From contig NZ_JANBBE010000002.1 of assembly GCF_024648825.1 (NCBI RefSeq), forward strand, positions 496,001 through 560,000: a DNA stretch of 64,000 nucleotides. Reading direction: 5' to 3'. The first letter of the stretch is position 1. Every line of letters begins with the position of its first letter. The DNA comes from Lentzea californiensis (GTDB lineage: Bacteria; Actinomycetota; Actinomycetes; Mycobacteriales; Pseudonocardiaceae). The notes below the pieces were generated by a model that worked only from the letters and a program-made list of their open reading frames with translations, did no database searches and was not told the origin of the DNA. The position numbers were made by a program, and so were the translations under genes. Positions 34,955-42,182 of the stretch are shown in pieces.

Positions 34955-36184
34955 GTGCGTAAGCACTCTGTGAAGTCCGCAGCGATCGTCGGCGCCTCGC
35001 TGCTTGTTCTTGCAGCTTGTGGCTCGAACAAGACCGAGGGCGGCGGCACCACCGGGGGCAGCTGCGACACGTCGAAGGGCACTCTGACCGTCGGTGTTGT
35101 CGCCCCGTTGTCCGGGAACCTGTCCGCTCTCGGCGTCGGCATCAAGCAGTCCGCCGAGCTCGCCGTGGACGAGGCGAACAAGAAGTGCACGGTCCCGGGC
35201 TTCAAGCTGACCGTGTCCGCCCAGGACGACGAGGCCAACCCCGCCAAGGGTGCCCAGGCCGCCACGAAGCTGTCGACCGACCCGAACGTCGTGGGCGTCG
35301 TCGGCACGCTGAACTCGTCGGTCGCCCAGACCGTGCAGCCGATCCTGCGGGACAAGAAGATTCCCCAGGTGTCGCCCGCCAACACGAACCCGTCGCTGAC
35401 CAGGGGCAATGACTTCCTGACGGCCCCGAAGCGGCAGTTCGACAACTACTTCCGCGTCTGCACCACCGACGACCTGCAGGGGCCGTACGCGGCCAACTAC
35501 CTCGTCGAGAAGGCCGGCAAGAAGAAGATCGCCATCATCACCGACGGCAAGACCTACGGTGAGGGCCTGGCCGCCGAGCTGTCCAAGCAGGTCAGCAAGA
35601 AGGGCGGCACGATCGTCGGCTCCGAGAAGGTCGGCGAGAAGGACACCGACTTCTCCGGCGTCATCTCCAAGATCAAGGCTCTGGCCCCGGAAGCCGTCTA
35701 CTACGGCGGTGAGTACCCGGTCGCCGGCCCGCTGTCGAAGCAGATGGCGAGCGCGGGCCTGAACGTTCCGCTCATGGGCGGCGACGGCATCTTCGACGGC
35801 AAGTACATCGAGCTCGGCGGCAAGGAAGGCGACCTCGCCACCTCCGTCGGTGCCCCGACCGAGTCCCTGGCCACGGCCAAGGCCTTCGTCGACGCGTACA
35901 AGGCGAAGTTCGGCAAGGAGGACTACGCCGCCTACGGTGCGTTCTCCTACGACGCCGCGAACGCGATCATCGGTGGCCTCGCCAAGACCCTCGAGGGCGG
36001 TTCCGCCTGGGACGAGTCGAAGCGTGACGCCATGCTGACCAACGTCGGCGCGTACGCCGGCTCCGGTGCCACTGGCGAGGTCAAGTTCGACCAGTACGGC
36101 GACAGCACGAACAAGGTGCTGACCGTCTACCAGGTCACCTCGGCCAAGTGGAAGGACGTTCAGACCGGCACCTTCACCGGCTGA
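34955..36184 (+). CDS. livK: Branched-chain amino-acid-type ABC transporter substrate-binding lipoprotein
   Basis: A 409-residue periplasmic-binding-like protein. A lipoprotein signal ends in LVLAAC (Cys22), followed by a Gly/Thr-rich linker. The Leu/Ile/Val-binding fold (Peripla_BP_6) begins at GTLTVGVVAPLSGNLSALG. Further conserved elements are ANTNPSLTRG and AIITDGKTYGEGLA at the ligand cleft and hinge. The GTG start has a strong AGGAGGG. It is the first of five liv genes and is separated from livH by a strong hairpin, which may let it be made in excess. The substrate may be a branched amino acid, urea or another small amide. Confidence 0.93.
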   Translation: MRKHSVKSAAIVGASLLVLAACGSNKTEGGGTTGGSCDTSKGTLTVGVVAPLSGNLSALGVGIKQSAELAVDEANKKCTVPGFKLTVSAQDDEANPAKGAQAATKLSTDPNVVGVVGTLNSSVAQTVQPILRDKKIPQVSPANTNPSLTRGNDFLTAPKRQFDNYFRVCTTDDLQGPYAANYLVEKAGKKKIAIITDGKTYGEGLAAELSKQVSKKGGTIVGSEKVGEKDTDFSGVISKIKALAPEAVYYGGEYPVAGPLSKQMASAGLNVPLMGGDGIFDGKYIELGGKEGDLATSVGAPTESLATAKAFVDAYKAKFGKEDYAAYGAFSYDAANAIIGGLAKTLEGGSAWDESKRDAMLTNVGAYAGSGATGEVKFDQYGDSTNKVLTVYQVTSAKWKDVQTGTFTG

Positions 36185-36209
36185 CGACTACCGAAAAACT
36201 GATTGAGCC

Positions 36210-36246
36210 ACGGCGGGGGCGGGCGTTCTTTGCTCGCCCCCGCCGT
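36210..36246 (+). promoter_or_regulatory. 12-bp stem hairpin between livK and livH
   Basis: ACGGCGGGGGCG (36210-36221) and CGCCCCCGCCGT (36235-36246) are perfect complements around a 13-nt loop. No U-run follows, and the livH ribosome binding site starts a few bases later. Such hairpins after a binding-protein gene commonly protect its mRNA end or partly stop transcription. Confidence 0.75.
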
Positions 36247-36260
36247 CTACGGAGGTAGTC

Positions 36261-37175
36261 GTGTCAGTCCTGCTCCAACAGCTGGCCAACGGGGTCATTC
36301 AGGGTGCGTTGATCGCCCTGATCGCCCTCGGGTACACGATGGTGTACGGCATCATCCAGCTGATCAACTTCGCCCACGGCGAGGTTTTCATGGTGGCCTC
36401 GTACGGAGGCCTTGCCACGTTCACGCTTCTTCCTGACGACCTCAAGAAGTCGCCTGCCGTGGCCCTGCCGCTCATGTTCGTCGGCGGTATCGCGGTGGCG
36501 GTCCTCGTCGCCGTGATCATGGAACGGTTCGCCTACCGGCCGCTGCGCAACGCACCCCGGCTGGCGCCGCTCATCACAGCGCTCGGCGTGTCCGTGTTCC
36601 TGCAGGAGGCTGTGCGCGTCTTCTACCCGAACGCCAAGTCGAACCTGCCGTACCCCAAGGTCTTCCCCGAGGGCAACCTCACGCTCGGCCCGGTGAACAT
36701 CCCGTGGACCGGTGTGCTGCTCGTCGTCCTCTCGGTCGGTCTCGCGATCGCCCTGCAGACCTACATCAACCGCTCCCGCATGGGCCGCGCGATGCGGGCG
36801 ACCGCGCAGGACCCCGACACCGCGAAGCTCATGGGTGTCAACCCCGACCGCGTGATCGTGCTGACGTTCATCTTCGGCGCCGTCCTCGCCGGTGTCGCGG
36901 GCGTCATGTTCGGCGGCTACCTGAACAACATCAACATCGACATGGGCTTCCAGAACGGCATCTTCGCCTTCACGGCGGCCGTCCTGGGCGGCGTGGGCAG
37001 CATCCGCGGCGCGGTCATCGGCGCGTTCATCATCGGTCTGATCAAGACCGTTGCCGGTCAGTACATGCCGGGCGGCACCCAGTACGACTACGTGTGGATC
37101 TTCGTCGTGCTGATCCTCGTGCTCGTCTTCCGCCCGCAGGGTCTGTTCGGTGAGCCGGAAAGGGTGCGCGCATGA
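36261..37175 (+). CDS. livH: Branched-chain amino-acid-type ABC transporter permease LivH
   Basis: A 304-residue integral membrane permease with about eight helices. It opens with the family signature GYTMVYGIIQLINFAHGEVFMV. The cytoplasmic coupling loop is seen as YINRSRMGRAMRATAQDPDTA, where the permease meets the LivG/LivF ATPases. AVLGGVGSIRGAVIGAFIIG is the conserved late segment. The GTG start follows ACGGAGG by five bases. Its TGA overlaps the livM ATG (ATGA). Confidence 0.94.
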   Translation: MSVLLQQLANGVIQGALIALIALGYTMVYGIIQLINFAHGEVFMVASYGGLATFTLLPDDLKKSPAVALPLMFVGGIAVAVLVAVIMERFAYRPLRNAPRLAPLITALGVSVFLQEAVRVFYPNAKSNLPYPKVFPEGNLTLGPVNIPWTGVLLVVLSVGLAIALQTYINRSRMGRAMRATAQDPDTAKLMGVNPDRVIVLTFIFGAVLAGVAGVMFGGYLNNINIDMGFQNGIFAFTAAVLGGVGSIRGAVIGAFIIGLIKTVAGQYMPGGTQYDYVWIFVVLILVLVFRPQGLFGEPERVRA

Positions 37176-38884
37176 GTACGGTCGACACTTCTGCGAAGCG
37201 CTCCGCGCTCGCACCGTTCGGCAAGCCGTTCGCGGCCGCCGGCGGCGTCCTCGGCATCGTCGCGGCGTTGCTGCCGTGGGTCACGTTCGTCCTCAACGAC
37301 GGCAACTGGCCGGACAAGTCGACGCTGCAGTTCTTCGACGCCCCGTTCCTCGTCACCGGGTTCCGCTGGCACGTCCTGCTGCTGGGCATCCTCGTCCTGG
37401 TCGCGGCGTTCGCGCCGATCCCGTCCAGGGGCCGCGTCATCCGGGCGCTCGGCTGGGGCCTCACCCTCGTCTCCTTCGTCAACTCGGCGTACATCACGGT
37501 CAAGGGCGGTGGCCTCGGTGCCATCACGGCCCTCGACGGTGCCACCGCGTTCGGTGGCGTCGTGGGCCTCGTCGCCGGTGTGCTGACGATCCTCGCGGGC
37601 TACGGCATCGGCATCGAGCCGGTGGGCGAGTGGAAGTTCAAGATCTCCACTCCGGTCGCGTACCTGGTGCTGCTGCTGTCGTTCGGTGCGGTGCTCTACG
37701 CCGTCGCCGCGATGCTGACCACCGGTGGCGTCGGTTCCGCCAACCCGTACGCGGGCGCGATCTTCCTGTCGTTCCTCGGGTTCGCCGCCGGTGTGCTCGG
37801 CGCGCTCAGCGGCGTCGGCTACGTCCGCTGGCTCTCGGCACTGTCCGAGCAGCACCGCGTGTTCAGCGTGATCGTGCTGGCGGCGTGCGCGCTGCTGCTG
37901 CCGTTCACCGAGGCGGGCAACGAGTACTGGATGACGGTCGCGGCGAACATCGGCATCTACGCCGCCACCGCGATCGGCCTGAACATCGTCGTCGGCCTCG
38001 CGGGTCTGCTCGACCTCGGCTACGTGGCGTTCATGGGCATCGGTGCCCTCGTGGCAGCGAACTTCTCCGGTGCCGCCACCGCGTACTTCGGCTTCGACCT
38101 GCCGTTCCCCGTCGCCGCCGTGATCGCGGCAGTCGTGGCCGGCATCTTCGGCGCGATCGTCGGTTCGCCGACGCTGCGGGTCCGCGGTGACTACCTGGCG
38201 ATCGTGACGCTGGCGTTCGGTGAGATCTTCACCCGCTCCGCGCAGAACGACATCGGTGGCTTCACCAACGGATCCAACGCGATCCCCGGTGTTCCGGCGC
38301 TGTCGCTGTTCGGCGCGGAGTTCAACAAGTCGATCTCGATCGGCGCGGTGAAGCTCCCCGCGGGTGTCCTCTACTACGTCCTGATCGTGCTGCTCGTCGC
38401 GGCGACGATGGCCGTGTTCGCGAACCTCAAGTTCAGCCGCATCGGCCGTGCCTGGATCGCGATCCGCGAGGACGAGGACGCCGCCCGCGCGATGGGCATC
38501 CGCACCGGCAAGATGAAGATCCTCGCGTTCCTCATCGGTGCCATGCTCGCGGGTCTCGCGGGCGCGGTGTTCGCGCACAAGAACGGCACCGTCTCGTACG
38601 AGTCGTTCAAGTTCCTCGAGTCGGTCACGCTGCTCGCGGCGGTCATCCTCGGCGGCATGGGCTCGATCCCCGGCGCCGTTCTCGGTGCCGCGCTGCTGTT
38701 CGTGCTGCCCGAGAAGCTCCGCGACTTCGAGGACTACCGCCTCATGATCTTCGGCCTCGCGCTGATCCTGATCATGCGGTTCCGGCCGGTCGGCCTGATC
38801 CCCGATGCGCACAGGCGCGCTGAGATGGTCGAACGCGCCGACGAGAATGCCGAAGAGGCGCATGTGGAGGCGAAGAAAGCATGA
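37172..38884 (+). CDS. livM: Branched-chain amino-acid-type ABC transporter permease LivM with long N-terminal extension
   Basis: A 570-residue permease. The conserved LivM core occupies about residues 240-560, with IGLNIVVGLAGLLDLGYVAFMG, then GDYLAIVTLAFGEIFTR and the coupling segment IREDEDAARAMGIRTGKMK. The first 230 residues add about six extra membrane segments and are absent from shorter LivM proteins of about 350-420 residues; extended forms occur in other actinobacteria. The C-terminus is a charged helix (EMVERADENAEEAHVEAKKA). It overlaps livH and livG by ATGA on both sides, so the operon is tightly coupled. Confidence 0.93.
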   Translation: MSTVDTSAKRSALAPFGKPFAAAGGVLGIVAALLPWVTFVLNDGNWPDKSTLQFFDAPFLVTGFRWHVLLLGILVLVAAFAPIPSRGRVIRALGWGLTLVSFVNSAYITVKGGGLGAITALDGATAFGGVVGLVAGVLTILAGYGIGIEPVGEWKFKISTPVAYLVLLLSFGAVLYAVAAMLTTGGVGSANPYAGAIFLSFLGFAAGVLGALSGVGYVRWLSALSEQHRVFSVIVLAACALLLPFTEAGNEYWMTVAANIGIYAATAIGLNIVVGLAGLLDLGYVAFMGIGALVAANFSGAATAYFGFDLPFPVAAVIAAVVAGIFGAIVGSPTLRVRGDYLAIVTLAFGEIFTRSAQNDIGGFTNGSNAIPGVPALSLFGAEFNKSISIGAVKLPAGVLYYVLIVLLVAATMAVFANLKFSRIGRAWIAIREDEDAARAMGIRTGKMKILAFLIGAMLAGLAGAVFAHKNGTVSYESFKFLESVTLLAAVILGGMGSIPGAVLGAALLFVLPEKLRDFEDYRLMIFGLALILIMRFRPVGLIPDAHRRAEMVERADENAEEAHVEAKKA

Positions 38885-39699
38885 GCACTCCGGTGTTGGA
38901 GGCGCGTGACGTCTCGATGGTCTTCGGTGGCCTCAAGGCGTTGAAGGGCGTCACCCTGACGCTCGAAGAAGGCAAGATCGTCGGTCTGATCGGTCCGAAC
39001 GGTGCGGGGAAGACGACGTTCTTCAACTGCCTGACGGGTCTGTACACGCCGACCACGGGCGAGGTGCTGCTCAAGGGCAACGTCCTGCCCGGCGACCCGG
39101 CGAAGGTGACGGACGCGGGCGTGGCCCGCACGTTCCAGAACATCCGCCTGTTCCCCAGCATGACCGTGCTGGAGAACGTCATGGTCGGCCGTCACGTGCG
39201 GATGAAGCAGGGCCCACTGGCCTCGCTGTTCCACGGCCCGGCCTACCAGCGCGGCGAGAAGGCGGCCCGCGAGCGGTCGCGGGAGCTGCTCGCGTTCGTC
39301 GGCCTCAACGGCGTCGATGACGAGCTCTCGCGCAACCTCCCGTACGGCGACCAGCGCCGTCTGGAGATCGCGCGCGCGTTGGCCACGGACCCGGCGGTGC
39401 TGCTGCTGGACGAGCCCACCGCGGGTATGAACCCGCAGGAGACGGAAGCGACGCAGCAGCTGATCTTCCGCATCCGCGACACGGGTGTGTCCGTCGTGGT
39501 CATCGAGCACGACATCAAGTTCATCTTCGGGCTGTGCGACTCGGTTTCCGTGCTCGTGCAGGGCGAACTGCTCGTCGAGGGCACCCCCGAGGTCGTGCGG
39601 GCGGATCCGCGGGTGGTCGAGGCCTACCTCGGCAAGCCGCCGGAGGAAGTCCAGCACGACGTCGAGGCCGCCGCTGCAGCTGAGGAGGAGCAGGCATGA
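38881..39699 (+). CDS. livG: Branched-chain amino-acid-type ABC transporter ATPase LivG
   Basis: A 272-residue ABC ATPase with Walker A GPNGAGKTT (about residues 39-47) and the LivG-type Q-loop region TFQNIRLFPSMTVLENVMVG. Walker B is LLLDEPTAGMNP; the His switch is IEHD. The signature reads LPYGDQRRLEIARAL instead of LSGGQ, as is usual for LivG. A short acidic Ala/Glu tail ends the protein. It pairs with LivF to power the LivH/LivM channel. It overlaps both neighbours by ATGA. Confidence 0.95.
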   Translation: MSTPVLEARDVSMVFGGLKALKGVTLTLEEGKIVGLIGPNGAGKTTFFNCLTGLYTPTTGEVLLKGNVLPGDPAKVTDAGVARTFQNIRLFPSMTVLENVMVGRHVRMKQGPLASLFHGPAYQRGEKAARERSRELLAFVGLNGVDDELSRNLPYGDQRRLEIARALATDPAVLLLDEPTAGMNPQETEATQQLIFRIRDTGVSVVVIEHDIKFIFGLCDSVSVLVQGELLVEGTPEVVRADPRVVEAYLGKPPEEVQHDVEAAAAAEEEQA

Positions 39700-40412
39700 C
39701 CGCGCTGCTCGAAGTCCGGAATCTCTCGGTCGCCTACGGCGCCATCGAGGCCGTCCGCGACATCTCGTTCACCGTCGAGGCCGGCCAGATCGTGTCGCTG
39801 ATCGGCTCGAACGGTGCGGGCAAGACCACGACCCTGCGCACCATCTCGGGTCTGCTGCGGCCGAAGTCCGGCGAGGTCCTGTTCCAGGGCAAGCCGATCC
39901 ACAACGAGCCGGCACACGCGATCCTGGGCATGGGCATCTCGCACTCCCCGGAGGGCCGCCGCCTCTTCCCGCGGATGACCGTGGAGGAGAACCTGCATCT
40001 CGGCGCCTACGTCCGCAAGGACGACGGCGTGCAGGCCGACATGCAGCGCGTGTACGACCTCTTCCCCGTGCTGGGGGAGCGCCGCCACAACAAGGCGGGG
40101 CTCTTCTCCGGCGGTGAGCAGCAGATGCTGGCCATCGGCCGCGCCATGATGTCGAAGCCCCGGCTGCTGATGCTCGACGAGCCCTCGATGGGTCTCTCGC
40201 CGATCATGACGCAGAAGATCTTCGACACCATCAAGGAGCTGCAGTCGCTGGGCACCACCATTCTCCTGGTGGAGCAGAACGCCCTGGCGGCGCTGGCGTT
40301 GTCGCACCACGGTTACGTGATCGACCTCGGCAGGACCACTTTGGACGGTCCGGGGCACTCGCTCCTGGCCGACCAGCGGGTGCGCGACGCGTACCTGGGT
40401 GAGGCTCACTGA
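39696..40412 (+). CDS. livF: Branched-chain amino-acid-type ABC transporter ATPase LivF
   Basis: A 238-residue ABC ATPase, the second nucleotide-binding subunit. Walker A is GSNGAGKTT, the signature is LFSGGEQQMLAIGRAM, and Walker B is LLMLDEPSMGLSP. The LivF-type SPEGRRLFPRMTVEENLHLG segment is clear, as is the His switch region VEQNALAALAL. It starts inside the livG stop (ATGA) and is the last gene of the operon. A strong terminator follows within 20 bp. Confidence 0.95.
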   Translation: MTALLEVRNLSVAYGAIEAVRDISFTVEAGQIVSLIGSNGAGKTTTLRTISGLLRPKSGEVLFQGKPIHNEPAHAILGMGISHSPEGRRLFPRMTVEENLHLGAYVRKDDGVQADMQRVYDLFPVLGERRHNKAGLFSGGEQQMLAIGRAMMSKPRLLMLDEPSMGLSPIMTQKIFDTIKELQSLGTTILLVEQNALAALALSHHGYVIDLGRTTLDGPGHSLLADQRVRDAYLGEAH

Positions 40413-40427
40413 GGTTGGGTTCGCAGG

Positions 40428-40460
40428 AGCGGGGCGGAGGGATTTTCCCTCCGCCCCGCT
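40428..40460. terminator. Bidirectional hairpin terminator between livF and the lipase gene
   Basis: A perfect 14-bp stem (arm AGCGGGGCGGAGGG at 40428-40441, complement at 40447-40460) with an ATTTT loop lies in the 54-bp gap between two convergent genes. TTCGTTC follows on the + side. Its position and strength fit termination of both transcripts. Confidence 0.88.
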
Positions 40461-40466
40461 TTCGTT

Positions 40467-41639
40467 CTACGAGCGGTCGAAGCCGGCCAGGATTCGGGGC
40501 AAGGCCAGCTTGGCGGCCTTGCCGTGGTTCACGTCCGCGCCCAGGTCCACGAGTGTGCTTCGGGCGTGGTGCCGCTTCAGGCGCTGGTCGCAGTAGGCGG
40601 AGGTTTCGAGCAGCGTGTCCTTGTCGCCGGCCGAGGAGTAGATCGTCACCGGGACCGCGGGGCGCCAGTCGCAGTAGCCGTCGGCCTCGCGCAGCTTCGC
40701 GCGCAGGACGCCCGTGGGGTGCTTGACCCGGTCCAGGTAGGGCTCGGTCAGGAGTTCCTCCATCGTCGCCGGCAGGTGCCGGAAGATGTCCTCGTTGCGG
40801 TGGTCGCCGTCGAAGAGCGCCTCGACCGAAGGGTCGCGGAAGGCCTCGGCGGGGTCGTCGTAGAGGTGGTGCAGGCGGTTCCAGGCCACGGTCCAGTACG
40901 CCATGTACGCGACGCCGTTGGTGATCTCGTCGTTCGTCGCCTTCGCGACGAGGAGGCTCGGCTTGAACGGGCCGCCGATGGGAGTGAGGGCGCCCACCTC
41001 CAGGCGTGGGTCGGCGCCGTGGTGCAGGGCCTGGCCCAGCGCCATGGCGGCGTGGCCGCCCTGCGAGTGGCCGGTGATCATGACGCGCCGGTCGGGGCGC
41101 AAGCCCTTCGACGCGGCGTACTCGCGGGCTGCACGTAAGGCGTCGATCGACGCTGTGACGGTGGACGGGGCGTCCACGTACGGGTGGTGTCCGGGGCCGG
41201 TGCCCAGGCCCAGGTAGTCCGGGGCCGTGGTCAGGTAGCCGGCGGAGGCGAAGAGCAGAGTGGCTGCCCGGTCGTTGCCGTCCGCCACCGAGGCGACCGA
41301 GCCCCGGTAACCGGTGGTGCCGTGCAGCCAGGTGGTCTGCCGCGGCGTTCGGTCCCCGTTGCGCGGTAAGGCGATCAGCGCACTCGCCGTCGTCGGTTTC
41401 CCGAAGGCGTCGATGGTGCGGTACGTGATGCGCTTCGCCTCCACGGCGAAGCGGACGCGCGAGGCGTCCAGGTCGTAGTCCCCCAGGTAGGTGACCAGCT
41501 GGTTGGTGTCCATCGTGGACACCGGGACGACGTCGAGGAGGCTGCCGCGGGCCGGGCGGGCGGAGGCGGTGGCCGGGACCGAGGCCGCGACCACCGCACC
41601 GCACAGGACTGCCGCTGTCAGTCGAGTCGTGAAGGTCAT
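40467..41639 (-). CDS. Secreted lipase/esterase (secretory lipase family)
   Basis: A 390-residue exported alpha/beta-hydrolase. A signal peptide (MTFTTRLTAAVLCGAVVAAS, cleavage after ASA near 27) precedes the catalytic domain, and the nucleophile elbow is TGHSQGGHAAMA (Ser192). A conserved QTTWLHGTTGYRG oxyanion segment lies before it. The C-terminal D-x-N-H part (DLGADVNHG) probably supplies the catalytic His; VTIYSSAGDKDTLL may hold the Asp. Related secreted lipases cleave triacylglycerols or polyester. I start at the ATG at 41639, which removes 12 polar residues of a longer frame that do not suit a signal peptide. Confidence 0.85.
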   Translation of the reverse strand: MTFTTRLTAAVLCGAVVAASVPATASARPARGSLLDVVPVSTMDTNQLVTYLGDYDLDASRVRFAVEAKRITYRTIDAFGKPTTASALIALPRNGDRTPRQTTWLHGTTGYRGSVASVADGNDRAATLLFASAGYLTTAPDYLGLGTGPGHHPYVDAPSTVTASIDALRAAREYAASKGLRPDRRVMITGHSQGGHAAMALGQALHHGADPRLEVGALTPIGGPFKPSLLVAKATNDEITNGVAYMAYWTVAWNRLHHLYDDPAEAFRDPSVEALFDGDHRNEDIFRHLPATMEELLTEPYLDRVKHPTGVLRAKLREADGYCDWRPAVPVTIYSSAGDKDTLLETSAYCDQRLKRHHARSTLVDLGADVNHGKAAKLALPRILAGFDRS

Positions 41640-41716
41640 GCGACCAACGATGTCGGGCTGATCTTGGTCGCACACTGGGGCTCACCGCAGAACCGGGGTG
41701 TGGTTTACCCCAGTAG

Positions 41717-42127
41717 TCAGGCGCCGGGGGGCTTCGGGCGGATGAGGCAGGTGAGGCGGGCGGTGCAGGTGCGCTTGCCCTCCTCGTCGGTCACGACGAT
41801 CTCGTACGTCGTCGTGCTGCGGCCCAGGTGGATCGGGCGCGCCACGCCGGTGACGGTGCCCTCGCGCGCCGCTCGATGATGGGTGCAGGACAGCTCGAGC
41901 CCGACGGCGATGCAGTCGAACTGGGAGGCGTGCATCGCGGACGCGACGGAGCCCAGCTGTTCGGCGAGCACCGCGTTCGCGCCGCCGTGCAGCAGGCCGA
42001 ACGGCTGGCGGTTGCCCTTGACCGGCATCGTGCCGATCATCTCCTGAACATCCCATTGGGTGATTTCGATGCCCATCCGAACGTGCAACTGCTCGTCGGC
42101 GAACTCGATAGGCAGGTCCGGGGTCAC
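41717..42127 (-). CDS. PaaI-type hotdog-fold thioesterase
   Basis: A 136-residue hotdog thioesterase. The helix carries the catalytic motif FGLLHGGANAVLAEQLGS (His about 47, Glu about 55), typical of PaaI/YdiI-type acyl-CoA thioesterases. The beta-sheet end ARPIHLGRSTTTYEIVVTDE is also characteristic. It probably hydrolyses aromatic or medium-chain acyl-CoA. It starts with GTG, 55 bp from polA, and is transcribed divergently. A thioesterase-like gene next to polA is a common actinobacterial arrangement in my recollection, which supports this as core rather than acquired DNA. Confidence 0.88.
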   Translation of the reverse strand: MTPDLPIEFADEQLHVRMGIEITQWDVQEMIGTMPVKGNRQPFGLLHGGANAVLAEQLGSVASAMHASQFDCIAVGLELSCTHHRAAREGTVTGVARPIHLGRSTTTYEIVVTDEEGKRTCTARLTCLIRPKPPGA

Positions 42128-42182
42128 GCGGGCTCCAAGGGCTCAAGCAAAACTGTCAGACCCCCACCCTAGACTCGGGCCC

